Shown: positions 1 to 9,539 of the stretch, piece after piece
Position numbering within the stretch: position 1 is the stretch's first letter
Layout of the letters: the number at the start of each line of letters is the position of its first letter
Origin: Gottfriedia sp002574545
GTDB taxonomy: Bacteria > Bacillota > Bacilli > Bacillales > Bacillaceae_G
DNA length: 64,000 nucleotides
NCBI GenBank assembly: GCA_052180195.1
Contig: CP197469.1
Strand: one strand, 5' to 3'
Translations under genes and position numbers: made by a program
Notes under the pieces: generated by a model
The model's input: the letters and a program-made list of their open reading frames with translations, nothing else
What the model was told of the DNA's origin: nothing
The model's database searches: none

Positions 1-75
1 CTACCTTTGAATATTTTCTGTTCATTTTCTTAACCTCACTTTTAATTTACTTGTTGGTCTAATGAAATTTTGAAA

Positions 76-672
76 TTACTTATCATTAAGCGCATCTGGG
101 TAAACAATTTTATCGATTTCTTTTTGAGTAGCTTGATCTTTTACTAAAACGGTAACTTTATACTCATCTGGTTCTACCCCGTTATAAAGCTGATACATCA
201 TTCCAGACATCCCAAAAGTAAATGCAGCAAGACCATCCATGCTATTTTCATAGGCTACTTTGTCTACAATCAAAGTAAACTCTGAAAAATCATTGTTGTA
301 AGTAATATCCTTTAGCGAAGCAAAATCTTTACTCTCTTTTGTTTCATTGACTGTTTCAATGACTTCCTCTCTTAATCCTTTCATTATTTTCTTGTGTTGA
401 GATTTAGACATTTTATAAGTCAGTGATCCATCGCTGTTTTTAGTAACTTTGATTCCTTCTTTTTCTGCATTAGCAATGGCTTTATTGATGTCGTCACCCT
501 CAAACATTGAAGCTGGTAACGTGAGTTTTACATTGAATAGACCTTTATCGACGGCTACTGATTCTTCCTTTGATTTTGGACTTTTTGATGTTTCCTTTTC
601 CTGATTGTTAGATGAACAGCCGGCTTGTAGAGTAATTAGAAGTGCTAATAATAAATAAGTAATTTTTTTCAT
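76..672 (-). CDS. small secreted lipoprotein of unknown function
   Basis: A 198-residue protein with a lipoprotein signal peptide: positive MKK start, a hydrophobic stretch, then lipobox LQAGC, so lipidation would be at Cys19. The mature part begins with a Ser/Lys/Glu-rich linker (about residues 20-40) followed by a folded-looking domain of about 150 residues that I do not recognise. The frame stays open upstream to 819, but the ATG at 672 has a GGAGGAATTC ribosome site and starts the signal peptide, so I use it. It is presumably anchored on the outer face of the membrane. It is divergent from the dnd operon and nothing links it functionally to it. Confidence 0.85.
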   Translation of the reverse strand: MKKITYLLLALLITLQAGCSSNNQEKETSKSPKSKEESVAVDKGLFNVKLTLPASMFEGDDINKAIANAEKEGIKVTKNSDGSLTYKMSKSQHKKIMKGLREEVIETVNETKESKDFASLKDITYNNDFSEFTLIVDKVAYENSMDGLAAFTFGMSGMMYQLYNGVEPDEYKVTVLVKDQATQKEIDKIVYPDALNDK

Positions 673-807
673 ATGAATTCCTCCTTCAGTTTTTGGTTTA
701 ATTGAATCTGGATTTATCTTAACTGATGGGATAGTCAGAAATTTGAGTGGGTAAATGAAAGTATTGGTTCTATTTGGTGGATTGGGGTTTTTAGTAAAAA
801 ATATAAA

Positions 808-835
808 AAACCTGTTCAAAAAAATGAACAGGTTT
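808..835. terminator. hairpin AAACCTGTTCA / TGAACAGGTTT
   Basis: An 11-bp perfect stem with an A6 loop lies between the lipoprotein gene and dndB, both of which start away from it. It therefore terminates no gene in this window and may be left over from a lost gene. Apart from this hairpin and the dndB promoter elements I see nothing in 673-1046. Confidence 0.5.
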
Positions 836-1002
836 GTATGTAAAATATCTTTACTTAATTTAATAACTTCTAAATTTAGAAAGAATCACTATTATTCTCA
901 ATATAAATTTTCAGCTACGTGGTCATAAATAAATTTAATTTTTTACAATTTAAAATATTAATCTATCAATCTGAATTAATAGCAATAGTATAAAAATTGG
1001 TA

Positions 1003-1031
1003 TATAATCATATTAATTATTACGTACGTAA
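1003..1031 (+). promoter_or_regulatory. candidate dnd promoter -10 and palindromic operator
   Basis: TATAAT at 1003-1008 is a good -10 box; I see no clear -35 box. Just downstream, TTACGTACGTAA at 1020-1031 is a perfect 12-bp palindrome between the -10 and the dndB ribosome site (GAGGTG). DndB-family proteins are known in other bacteria as repressors of dnd/dpt transcription, so I infer a possible DndB operator. This is a position-based guess. Confidence 0.4.
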
Positions 1032-1046
1032 AATGAGGTGTAGTTA

Positions 1047-2162
1047 ATGGACTTTGGTTTCAGTTACGTATTTCCAGCAGTTCGTGGAAAACAAGCTTTA
1101 AAGGAGTATTATGTTGTAATGTGCCCTTTAAAACTCATACCAAAAATTTTCTTATTTGATGAAGAAGAAATTCCAGCAGAGCATAGATCACAAAGAATTT
1201 TAAATAAAAATCGTATACCTGAAATAACAAACTATATTATCGAAAATAGTAAAGATTATGTTTTCTCTTCTTTGACTGCTTCTGTAGATGGAGAAATGCA
1301 GTTTAATTCAATCAATGCTGATGGTGGCTTTAAAGATATCGGTCAATTACATGTTTCATTAGATGCTAGATTTTTAATTAATGATGGACAACATCGTAGA
1401 GCTGCGATTGAAGAAGCACTTAAAATTGATCCAGAACTAGGAAATGAAACAATTTCTATTGTAATTTTTCAAGATACAGGATTAAAAAAATCACAACAGA
1501 TATTTTCAGATTTAAATCGTCATGCGGTTAATACCACTACCTCGATTGGAATTTTATATGATCACCGTGATAAATTATCAATTCTTACTAAAGAAATTGT
1601 TGCAAATAACACTCTATTAGCACGTTACACAGATAAAGAACGTGTTACATTATCAAAGAATTCTCCAAAAATCCTGGCTCTAAATCATATTTTTAATACA
1701 AACCTTAGATTAGTTAATAAATCAAAAGGTGAAAATTTATTGAATGAAGAAGAACAATTTTTAATTGATTTTTGGAATGAATTGACTCAGACACTTCAAG
1801 AATGGAACTTAGTTTTTGAAAAGAAAATGAGTGCTAGAGATTTAAGAATGAATTATATCAATGGTCATGGTGTATGCCTTGAGGCAATTGGTTTAGTTGG
1901 CTATTTCTTAATAAAAAATTACTCTAATGATTGGAAAGGTTATATTCATCAACTTAATTCCATCGATTGGAGTAGAACTAACGAAAAAGATTGGTTACAT
2001 CGAGCAATTAGTCCAAATGGTAGGATTCAAAAAACTCGCGATACGATTTTATTAACAGCTAATAAAATTAAACAATTGCTTAATTTGCCATTAACTGAAG
2101 TAGAACAAAAAATAGAAGAAAAATACGGGTTAGGTGATTTTAATGACGTTAAACTTATTTGA
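1047..2162 (+). CDS. dndB: DNA sulfur modification protein DndB
   Basis: A 371-residue protein with the DGQHR signature at residues 113-117 (ND-GQHRRAA) that defines the DndB/DGQHR family in the ParB-like superfamily. In other bacteria DndB is dispensable for phosphorothioation but represses the dnd genes and affects modification frequency. The ATG is preceded by GAGGTG. The gene opens the dnd operon and overlaps dndC by 20 bp (2143-2162), which suggests translational coupling. The call rests on the motif plus the flanking dndC and dndD. A second, divergent DGQHR protein lies at 25156-26388. Confidence 0.92.
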   Translation: MDFGFSYVFPAVRGKQALKEYYVVMCPLKLIPKIFLFDEEEIPAEHRSQRILNKNRIPEITNYIIENSKDYVFSSLTASVDGEMQFNSINADGGFKDIGQLHVSLDARFLINDGQHRRAAIEEALKIDPELGNETISIVIFQDTGLKKSQQIFSDLNRHAVNTTTSIGILYDHRDKLSILTKEIVANNTLLARYTDKERVTLSKNSPKILALNHIFNTNLRLVNKSKGENLLNEEEQFLIDFWNELTQTLQEWNLVFEKKMSARDLRMNYINGHGVCLEAIGLVGYFLIKNYSNDWKGYIHQLNSIDWSRTNEKDWLHRAISPNGRIQKTRDTILLTANKIKQLLNLPLTEVEQKIEEKYGLGDFNDVKLI

Positions 2163-3705
2163 GAGTTTAAAAAATAATACATTCATTAATGATACAAAAG
2201 AACATATTAAAAAAATATATCTTGCTGATACTAGACCTTGGGTTGTTGGTTATAGTGGTGGAAAAGATTCAACTGTTGTAGCTCAGTTAGTATTTGAATC
2301 TCTTTCAGAACTTCCTAAAGAGAAACTTCATAAGAAAGTGTATATCATCTCATCTGATACTTTGGTTGAAACACCTTTAATTATTCAATCCATTAATACT
2401 ACACTAAACAGAATTCAAAAAGAAGCTCTAACTCGAGATCTTCCTATTGAAACACATAAGGTTAAACCAATAATTGAAAATACATTTTGGTCTCTTTTAA
2501 TTGGAAAAGGTTATCCTTCTCCAAACCAAAAATTCCGTTGGTGTACTGACCGATTAAAGATTGAACCAGCTGATCAATTTATTATGGATAAAGTTGATTC
2601 ATTTGGTGAAGTTATTATGGTTCTAGGTGTTAGAGAAAACGAGAGTGCTACAAGAGATAATGTTTTAAAGTCTCACACTATTGAAGGTAAAGACTTAATG
2701 AGACACTCAACACTTTCAAATGCATATGTATTCGCACCAATTAAAAGCTTTAGTCTTGATGATGTTTGGGATTATTTATTAAATCACACATCACCATGGG
2801 GTGATGACAATTTTGAACTTCATAAACTTTATCAAGATTCAAGTAGTGGAGAATGTCCACTAGTAATCGATAAAAATATTAAAGAAAGTGCTGGGTCATG
2901 TGGTAATAGTCGATTCGGTTGCTGGGTATGTACTGTCGTAACCGAAGATAAAGCACTAAATGGATTTATTAATAGTGGTAGTGATTGGATGAAACCATTA
3001 TTAGTATTTAGAAATTTCATTGCAGATATTCGTGATGATCGCACAAGACGTATGAAATACAGAATGAATGGTCAAATGTATTTAAAAGAAGTAAAAATTG
3101 ACACAATCGATGGCATGGAATACGTTGTAATACCTAAAAAATCTAGAAAAGGTAAAGAAACGATCCTATTAAGTGAATATACACAGCTTGAGAAAAAGGA
3201 TTTAAAACGTTATATAAAAGAACATAATATTGATTTAAGTGCACCCTATGATCCAAAGATATTAATTAAACTAGATAGTGGAAAACTAGGACGACTTGGA
3301 GTTGGGCCATATACAATGGAAGCTCGAAAAGAAATCTTAACTCTATTATTAGAAACACAACGTGATCTAAAACATCCTTATGAAGAAAATTTTGAACTAA
3401 TAAGGGAAGAAGAACTTCGAATGATCAGAAGATATTGGCTTGAGAACGGTGATTGGGAAGATTCACTTCCAACTATCTATAGAGAAGTTATGGGAAAAGA
3501 TCTTGATTGGGAACAAGATGACCGCCCTCTTTTTGATCAGGAACAAGTTTTTGATCTAGAAACACTTTGTCGGGAATATAATGTTGATTTAAAAATGTTA
3601 AAAAAACTAATTTCTCTTGAAAAAGATTTTGCCGGTTATAAAGTTCGTCGTGGTCTAATGCAAGATCTTGAAAAAGTACTTAAACAAGATTATCTACACA
3701 TTTAA
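2143..3705 (+). CDS. dndC: DNA phosphorothioation sulfurtransferase DndC
   Basis: A 520-residue member of the PAPS-reductase/ATP-pyrophosphatase family. The P-loop SGGKDST is at about residues 38-44 and supports ATP hydrolysis or adenylation. Further in are RWCTDR and a Cys-rich stretch (GSCGNSRFGCWVC), matching the iron-sulfur cluster cysteines expected of DndC. In the known pathway DndC takes sulfur from the cysteine desulfurase and works with DndD and DndE to replace a non-bridging phosphate oxygen in DNA. The ATG at 2143 has AGGTG 6-8 bases upstream and is preferred to an in-frame GTG at 2134. The C-terminal 200 residues are less conserved to my eye. Confidence 0.95.
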   Translation: MTLNLFESLKNNTFINDTKEHIKKIYLADTRPWVVGYSGGKDSTVVAQLVFESLSELPKEKLHKKVYIISSDTLVETPLIIQSINTTLNRIQKEALTRDLPIETHKVKPIIENTFWSLLIGKGYPSPNQKFRWCTDRLKIEPADQFIMDKVDSFGEVIMVLGVRENESATRDNVLKSHTIEGKDLMRHSTLSNAYVFAPIKSFSLDDVWDYLLNHTSPWGDDNFELHKLYQDSSSGECPLVIDKNIKESAGSCGNSRFGCWVCTVVTEDKALNGFINSGSDWMKPLLVFRNFIADIRDDRTRRMKYRMNGQMYLKEVKIDTIDGMEYVVIPKKSRKGKETILLSEYTQLEKKDLKRYIKEHNIDLSAPYDPKILIKLDSGKLGRLGVGPYTMEARKEILTLLLETQRDLKHPYEENFELIREEELRMIRRYWLENGDWEDSLPTIYREVMGKDLDWEQDDRPLFDQEQVFDLETLCREYNVDLKMLKKLISLEKDFAGYKVRRGLMQDLEKVLKQDYLHI

Positions 3706-3724
3706 CTAGAAAGGTTCTAAAATC

Positions 3725-5683
3725 ATGAAATTCAAAAAACTTATATTAGAAAATATCGGAGCTTATCGTGGAACCAATTCTTTTGATTTAGAAACTTCTC
3801 CGGGTCAAAATGTAGTATTAATTGGTGGAGAAAATGGCGCAGGGAAAACAACATTTTTAAATTCAATTAAATTAGGACTATTTGGAGCGTTTGGTTTTGG
3901 TTTCAAAAATAGTTCAGAATACGATAAACGAGTATATGCGAGTATTAATTCATCAATAAGAACAATAAATAATAGTTCCGCTAGTATTCAAATTATATTT
4001 ACTGAAATCGAAAATTATCAGAAAAATGAATACAAGATCATCAGAGGTTGGAAACTTTTTGATGATAAACCAAAAGAATATTTTATGGTTTATAAAAATG
4101 AACAATTTTTAAATGAAGCAGAAACAGATAATTACTTTTCAAAACTAAAAGAGCTATTCCCTCCTAAATTATTCGATTTATGTTTATTTGATGGTGAAGA
4201 AATATCGAAAATTATTAATAATAATGAGTTATCCCAATATTTAAAGGAACTTTCAACAATTGTTTTTAATTTGGATTTATTTAATAATCTTCAATCAGAT
4301 CTTACAAATTATTTACAAAAAGAGATCGATGAAAAAAAATTCAACCAAACTGAAGAAGAATTATTTGAAGAGCAAAAAAATAAAACCTTAATCGTTGAAA
4401 AAATACAAAATATTGAGCTTGAAATAATCCAACTACATGAAAAGAAAACACAATTAAATGAATTGTTTCTTTCAAACAAAAAAAGCTTTGAAATCCATGG
4501 CGGTCTTAAAGATGACCAAAGAAACGAACTACTAAAAAAAGAGTCTGAAATCGAATCTGAACGTAAAAAGTTAAATGAAAAAGTAAAAGGATTTATTTCT
4601 GTTTTCTTACCTTTTTATATGAACAAAAAACTACTAAACGAGTCTCTAAGTCAAATTGATGCAGAAGACCAATTGATTTTATTTAATCAAGCTAGTAAAT
4701 TTTTATCAGTTTCTGATATACAAGATATCATTGAACAATTAGATAATAAATCAATTCAACCAAGTCAATTACGATCATTGATCCTTGATAAGTTTCGACC
4801 TAATCAACAAGTTAATACAATTCATAACTTATCCCCATCTCAAAGGGGTCAAGTTGAACAGATTTCGAATCTTATAGACAATGAAAACCATATAAATTAT
4901 TTAGAGATTATTAGTAAAAATCGTGATCTTTTATCTGAAGCACAAGAGATCCGTAAAAAAATAGCAACGAACGATAAAGCAAATGATTTTAACAAAATGC
5001 TCGAAGAAATGGAAAGAATTACAAAAGAAATTAGCAAAATTGAATTTGATCTTCAAAATTTAGAAGAAATGCGATTAAATCTTAATAATGAGCTAGCTGA
5101 ATCCGAAAAAGTAATACTTGCTAAAGAAACATACTTAAAGCAGGAAACACGTACGGAAAACACCTTTGAAATGGCTCAAAATATTATAAAGCTAAGTCAA
5201 CGCTTTCAAGAAGTACAACATCAGAAAAAGTTACAACAAGTACAAATGGAAGCAACTGATATGTTAAATAGGTTAATGCGTAAAAATCAATATATTTCTT
5301 CCATAAGAATTAACTCAGTTACATTTGACGTTAAATTATATAATGCATCTAATGAAGAAATAGAAAAAATCACTCTTTCTGCTGGTGAAAAAGAAATCTT
5401 GTTACTTTCTATTATTTGGGCAATGTTTAAATGTTCGGGTAGACGCGTACCATTTATATTTGATACTCTACTTGGTCGTTTAGATAATACGCATAAACAA
5501 AGAGTATTAACTGACTTTATTCCTAAATGTGGAGAACAAGTATTAATCTTATCTACAAATTCAGAAGTAAACTCTACCCAGTTTAAACTTTTGGACGAGC
5601 ATATATCAAAACAATATTTATTACAATTTAATACTGAAGAACAAAACATAAAGGTAACTCCAGGATACTTTCAATTTAATTAA
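3725..5683 (+). CDS. dndD: DndD, SMC/Rad50-like ATPase of the dnd complex
   Basis: A 652-residue ABC-class ATPase. Walker A GGENGAGKT is at residues 34-42, a long charged coiled-coil region occupies roughly 200-530, the ABC signature LSAGEK is at 551-556 and Walker B FIFD at 577-580, followed by LLGRLD. This is the RecF/Rad50 layout of DndD, thought to nick or open DNA during sulfur insertion. I see no CXXC zinc hook. It follows dndC by 19 bp and precedes dndE closely, so it belongs to the operon. A second, diverged DndD-like protein is encoded at 7521-9539. Confidence 0.93.
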   Translation: MKFKKLILENIGAYRGTNSFDLETSPGQNVVLIGGENGAGKTTFLNSIKLGLFGAFGFGFKNSSEYDKRVYASINSSIRTINNSSASIQIIFTEIENYQKNEYKIIRGWKLFDDKPKEYFMVYKNEQFLNEAETDNYFSKLKELFPPKLFDLCLFDGEEISKIINNNELSQYLKELSTIVFNLDLFNNLQSDLTNYLQKEIDEKKFNQTEEELFEEQKNKTLIVEKIQNIELEIIQLHEKKTQLNELFLSNKKSFEIHGGLKDDQRNELLKKESEIESERKKLNEKVKGFISVFLPFYMNKKLLNESLSQIDAEDQLILFNQASKFLSVSDIQDIIEQLDNKSIQPSQLRSLILDKFRPNQQVNTIHNLSPSQRGQVEQISNLIDNENHINYLEIISKNRDLLSEAQEIRKKIATNDKANDFNKMLEEMERITKEISKIEFDLQNLEEMRLNLNNELAESEKVILAKETYLKQETRTENTFEMAQNIIKLSQRFQEVQHQKKLQQVQMEATDMLNRLMRKNQYISSIRINSVTFDVKLYNASNEEIEKITLSAGEKEILLLSIIWAMFKCSGRRVPFIFDTLLGRLDNTHKQRVLTDFIPKCGEQVLILSTNSEVNSTQFKLLDEHISKQYLLQFNTEEQNIKVTPGYFQFN

Positions 5684-5698
5684 GGAGGATTGAAAAAA

Positions 5699-6079
5699 AT
5701 GATCCATCGATTAAAACTCTCTAATAATACATCAGAAATTCTGAAAGAACTTCAATCCTCTACTCAGCTAACACCAAATATATTAGCACGTTTAGCAGTT
5801 GGAGCTTCACTTACAATTAATTCAACACCTGAAATTCCTAACTACAGATCGAATAATGGGTTAGAAATTAACAGGCAAACTTTTACTGGGGAATATGATC
5901 AAATTTATAAGACATTAATTTCTCAACATGCTGGGAAATTATTAACAGATGAAGAGTACTTTCCTACCCTTTTTAATGCACATCTTGAACGCGGTATTTC
6001 AATTATTCAAAATGAATATAAGTACGCAGGAAATGCAGAAAAATTTTATGAAAACATGTTAAAATTTAATGTGGAGTGA
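5699..6079 (+). CDS. dndE: DNA sulfur modification protein DndE
   Basis: A 126-residue protein with the N-terminal pattern expected of DndE: LKELQSSTQLTPNILARLAVGASL, where TPN and ARLA are the recognisable core. DndE is a small basic protein that binds nicked DNA in the modification complex. I chose the ATG at 5699, which sits 10 bases after AAGGAGG; an in-frame TTG at 5690 lies too close to that site. The gene ends 5 bp before the cysteine desulfurase start. Confidence 0.88.
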   Translation: MIHRLKLSNNTSEILKELQSSTQLTPNILARLAVGASLTINSTPEIPNYRSNNGLEINRQTFTGEYDQIYKTLISQHAGKLLTDEEYFPTLFNAHLERGISIIQNEYKYAGNAEKFYENMLKFNVE

Positions 6080-6084
6080 TTAGA

Positions 6085-7209
6085 ATGCTATATTTAGATA
6101 ACAGTGCAACTACCCCAATACATCCAGATGTAAAAGATGCAATGTTACCTTACTTGCTCGAGGAATTCGGTAATCCCTCGAGTAAGTATTATACATTAGC
6201 TGAAAATGCCAAAAATGCAGTGGAGAATTCTCGGAAACATATTGCCAATCTACTTGGATGTGACACAGATGAGGTAATATTTACAAGTGGATCTACAGAG
6301 AGTAATAATATGATTTTAAAAGGCATTGCAGAATACCACGGTAATAGTGAGAATAAACATATTATTACTTCTAGAACAGAGCATCCTTCTATATTAGAAG
6401 TGTGTGAATACTTACATTCAAAAGGATTTAAAATAAGTTATCTAGACGTTGATCAATATGGAAGAATTAATATCCATGAACTTGAAGAACTTCTTCAAAC
6501 TGCCCCTACCCTACTCGTTTCTTTAATATGGGGAAACAATGAAATTGGTTCACTAAATCCTATGGATGAAATTCAAAAGCTTTGTCAAAAATACAGAGTG
6601 TTTTTACATACTGATGCAACCCAAGTTGTTGGTAAAATCGAATTATCATTAAATGACTTAGAAGGAATAAACTTTTTATCCTGTTCTGCTCATAAATTTC
6701 ATGGTCCAAAAGGTGTCGGTGTAGCCGTTCTTCGAAAAGATTCATTAAGACTCCCTATTCCAATTACTCCACTACTTCATGGTGGAGGACAAGAAAAAAA
6801 TTACCGAAGTGGTACATTAGCTGTCCACAATATTGTTGGAATGGGCAAAGCAGCTGAAATTACATTGAAAAATTTAAAGAGTAATATCGAAAAACTAAAT
6901 TTACTTGAAAATGCACTTAAGGATCTATTAATTAACAAATTTGGAGATTCAATTATTTTTAATAATGATTCTGAACAAAAAATACCTGGAATACTTAATG
7001 TACAATTTAAAGGAATTAATAATGAAATACTAGTAAAAAAATTAGCACCATATATTGCAGTCTCTACTGGTTCTGCTTGTAGCTCTAGTAAACCAAGTCA
7101 TGTACTACAAGCTATTGGCTTAAATCTTAATGAAGTAAGAAATACGATTCGCTTTTCCTTAAATGCAAACATTGAAATAAATGACTTAGAAATATTCAAG
7201 AACTTATAA
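6085..7209 (+). CDS. dndA: cysteine desulfurase, DndA/IscS type
   Basis: A 374-residue PLP-dependent enzyme that removes sulfur from L-cysteine and supplies DndC. The PLP lysine is in CSAHKFHGPKG (about K204) and the catalytic cysteine in VSTGSACSSS (about C332). The short active-site loop fits the group II NifS/DndA-like enzymes. Many dnd loci lack dndA and borrow IscS; here it is built into the operon. The ATG at 6085 has GTGGAG 8 bases upstream and is preferred to GTG 6076. A strong terminator follows, so this ends the first dnd transcription unit. Confidence 0.93.
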   Translation: MLYLDNSATTPIHPDVKDAMLPYLLEEFGNPSSKYYTLAENAKNAVENSRKHIANLLGCDTDEVIFTSGSTESNNMILKGIAEYHGNSENKHIITSRTEHPSILEVCEYLHSKGFKISYLDVDQYGRINIHELEELLQTAPTLLVSLIWGNNEIGSLNPMDEIQKLCQKYRVFLHTDATQVVGKIELSLNDLEGINFLSCSAHKFHGPKGVGVAVLRKDSLRLPIPITPLLHGGGQEKNYRSGTLAVHNIVGMGKAAEITLKNLKSNIEKLNLLENALKDLLINKFGDSIIFNNDSEQKIPGILNVQFKGINNEILVKKLAPYIAVSTGSACSSSKPSHVLQAIGLNLNEVRNTIRFSLNANIEINDLEIFKNL

Positions 7210-7238
7210 AACTGAAGACCTTAGGTCTTCAGTTTTTT
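7208..7238 (+). terminator. intrinsic terminator after cysteine desulfurase
   Basis: AAAACTGAAGACC, loop TTA, GGTCTTCAGTTTTTT: a 13-bp stem running into a T tract directly after the dndA stop. It separates the first dnd unit from the second. Confidence 0.9.
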
Positions 7239-7324
7239 GATCACCCTAAAAATAGGAAATAAAAAGGGATTAAAATTATGTTAAAATATATACAAATAGA
7301 TTTCAAAAAAAGAAGGTGAATGTA

Positions 7325-7510
7325 ATGACAGAAATAAAAAAACAATCCGACCTTTTATTAGAATCATTATGTAAAGAAAATGATATTCCAAAGAAGTTAA
7401 TTTTAGAGCTTTTTAAAAGCGCAAAAAATCATTCATATGAAAATTTAACACAAGGTGCTAGAAAGAAAAATTATACAGATCTAATTGAATTTTATATAAA
7501 AAAGGATTGA
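7325..7510 (+). CDS. small protein of the second dnd unit
   Basis: A 61-residue, Lys-rich protein with no membrane segment or recognised motif; predicted as mostly helical from its composition. The ATG at 7325 lies 8 bases after AGAAGG; an upstream in-frame GTG at 7316 overlaps that site. It ends about 10 bp before the second dndD-like gene, so it is the first gene of a separate unit with its own AT-rich leader (7239-7324). I infer a role with the paralogous ATPase, for example as an adaptor. The function is unknown. Confidence 0.75.
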   Translation: MTEIKKQSDLLLESLCKENDIPKKLILELFKSAKNHSYENLTQGARKKNYTDLIEFYIKKD

Positions 7511-7520
7511 GGTGGAATTA

Positions 7521-9539
7521 TTGTTACTTAAAAAACTGGTTTTTGATAGTTATAAAACCTATTATGGTCAACAATCGGTAGATTTATATATTCCTAGAGA
7601 CGTTAGAGAAAAAGAAAATAAAAATATTATACTTCTTGGTGGTTTAAATGGTGCTGGTAAAACGACCATCTTAAAAGCTATTCTATTTGTCCTTTTTGGT
7701 AAAAGAGGCATGAGTGAAACGGAATATAAAAGACTTTTCTCAAACGTAATTAACAATACCTTCTTTGATGAAGGTGGTCGTTCTTGTTCCGTTACATTAA
7801 TAATTGAGACTGATCGTGAAGAAGAATGGAAACTTCAAGTAAAATGGTATTTTGATAGTTTAAAACGAGTAACTAGAGAAGAACGTAGTATCAGTATTAA
7901 AGCTCCTGGTTCCACTCATGCAAAACATGCAAGAATTGATAATATAGAAGCCTATAATAAATTTATTGATCGTGTTATTCCATACCACGCTGCACCATTT
8001 TTTATCTTTGATGGAGAAGAAATCAAAGACATTATTTTAAGACAAAATAGCTCTGAAATGCGTGAAGCAATTCAAAAAATTACTGGTATCGAGGCTTATA
8101 AAATCCTATTAGATGATTTGAATAGTATTAAAAAAGGCTATGAAAATGTATTATCTAAAGCCTTAGATACAAGTAAATTAGGGCATTTTGAAAAAGAAAA
8201 AATTGAACTTGAAAATGAGATAAATAAAAGAGAAAAAACAATTGCTAAACTAGAAGAAGAGAAAACAGATTCTTTAAGGAAATTAAGTGCAGCGAAAGAA
8301 CAAAGAAATCAAAAAGTACTGCAGAATTCAAAATCACGTGAAACTATAATAAAAAAACAAGCAAAATTAGCTACTGAGCTTGAATTAGAAAAACAAAATT
8401 ACTCAAAACTATTTTTAGAAAACGTTACTAATATTATTCTATCTTCAAAAATAAATAAATTAAAAAAATCAATTCAAATTGAAGAGGATATTAAAAAGAA
8501 AAAAATAATCCAAGAAATGTCTTTAACTCCTTATCGAGCATTTATGGAACAACTTTTAGATAGATCATTGACACCTCCTCTTTCTGAACAACAACTGGAA
8601 CAGTTAAAACAGATTGGTGAAGAAATTTGGATTAAAGAAAATAAAATTCAACAACAAACTTTTGAAGAAGTAAAAGAGATTCACGATCTGTCTTCCAAAG
8701 AGAGTTCACTAATTCAAGGTATTCGTGCTACATCAAGTGATCTGATTATAAGTAAAATAAATAGAATTGAACAAATAGAACAGGATCTTCAATTTATTGA
8801 ACAAGAAATTAGAAATGCTCCTGAGATGGTTGATACTAATGAAGAAAATAAAAAAATAGATTTCTATACAAAAAAATTGGGTGAAATTGAGTTAAGATTA
8901 AAAACAATTAAACCAAAGCAAGTAATTGCAAAAGAAAAACTTGCAACAATAAATAATAATGTTACTCGTTTAAGTCAACAGAATAATAATTTTAGTGATA
9001 TTAAAAAGAGCCTTAATTACATTAATAAATTAATTAAAATAACTACATTGTATATTGGTCAAACAACAAATTTAAAAGCTCAATTTATTCATGACGAATT
9101 CTCAAAAATGCTTAAAACATTATTTAGAAAGCAAGATGAGTTCGGAAAAATAGAATTTGACCTTAATACTTATTCGATCCGTCTTTATAATGATCGTGGA
9201 CAAGAAATTAGTATTAATGACCGTTCTGCTGGTGAAATGCAAATGATTTCATCTGCTTTAATATGGGCACTTACTAAAGTATCAGATTTATCATTGCCAA
9301 TGGTAATTGATACTCCATTAGGAAGACTCGATAGTTATCATCGAAGCCATTTAATTAACCACTATTATAAAGAGTTAAGTGATCAAGTAATTATATTATC
9401 GACAGATACTGAAATTACTAAGGAATATGTTGATTTAATGAAAGACAGTTCATATAAACAATATATGTTGGATTACAACGAAAATAAAAAATATACTGTA
9501 ATTCGAGACGGTTACTTTGATTTTGTGGGGGTGAAATAA
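7521..9539 (+). CDS. second DndD-like SMC/Rad50-type ATPase
   Basis: A 672-residue ATPase with Walker A GGLNGAGKT (about residues 40-48), a long coiled coil in the middle, an SAGEMQ signature and a C-terminal MVIDTPLGRLDSYHR block typical of DndD Walker B regions. It is clearly related to DndD at 3725 but strongly diverged outside the motifs. I chose TTG 7521 because GAGGTGG lies 6 bases upstream; GTG 7512 inside that site is the alternative. It runs directly into the second dndE-like gene. It may form an alternative modification complex or a link to restriction. Confidence 0.88.
   Translation: MLLKKLVFDSYKTYYGQQSVDLYIPRDVREKENKNIILLGGLNGAGKTTILKAILFVLFGKRGMSETEYKRLFSNVINNTFFDEGGRSCSVTLIIETDREEEWKLQVKWYFDSLKRVTREERSISIKAPGSTHAKHARIDNIEAYNKFIDRVIPYHAAPFFIFDGEEIKDIILRQNSSEMREAIQKITGIEAYKILLDDLNSIKKGYENVLSKALDTSKLGHFEKEKIELENEINKREKTIAKLEEEKTDSLRKLSAAKEQRNQKVLQNSKSRETIIKKQAKLATELELEKQNYSKLFLENVTNIILSSKINKLKKSIQIEEDIKKKKIIQEMSLTPYRAFMEQLLDRSLTPPLSEQQLEQLKQIGEEIWIKENKIQQQTFEEVKEIHDLSSKESSLIQGIRATSSDLIISKINRIEQIEQDLQFIEQEIRNAPEMVDTNEENKKIDFYTKKLGEIELRLKTIKPKQVIAKEKLATINNNVTRLSQQNNNFSDIKKSLNYINKLIKITTLYIGQTTNLKAQFIHDEFSKMLKTLFRKQDEFGKIEFDLNTYSIRLYNDRGQEISINDRSAGEMQMISSALIWALTKVSDLSLPMVIDTPLGRLDSYHRSHLINHYYKELSDQVIILSTDTEITKEYVDLMKDSSYKQYMLDYNENKKYTVIRDGYFDFVGVK

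Noticed and set aside
3725..9539. Possible Rad50-type zinc hook in the two DndD proteins
   Set aside because: No CXXC motif lies at the middle of either coiled coil.
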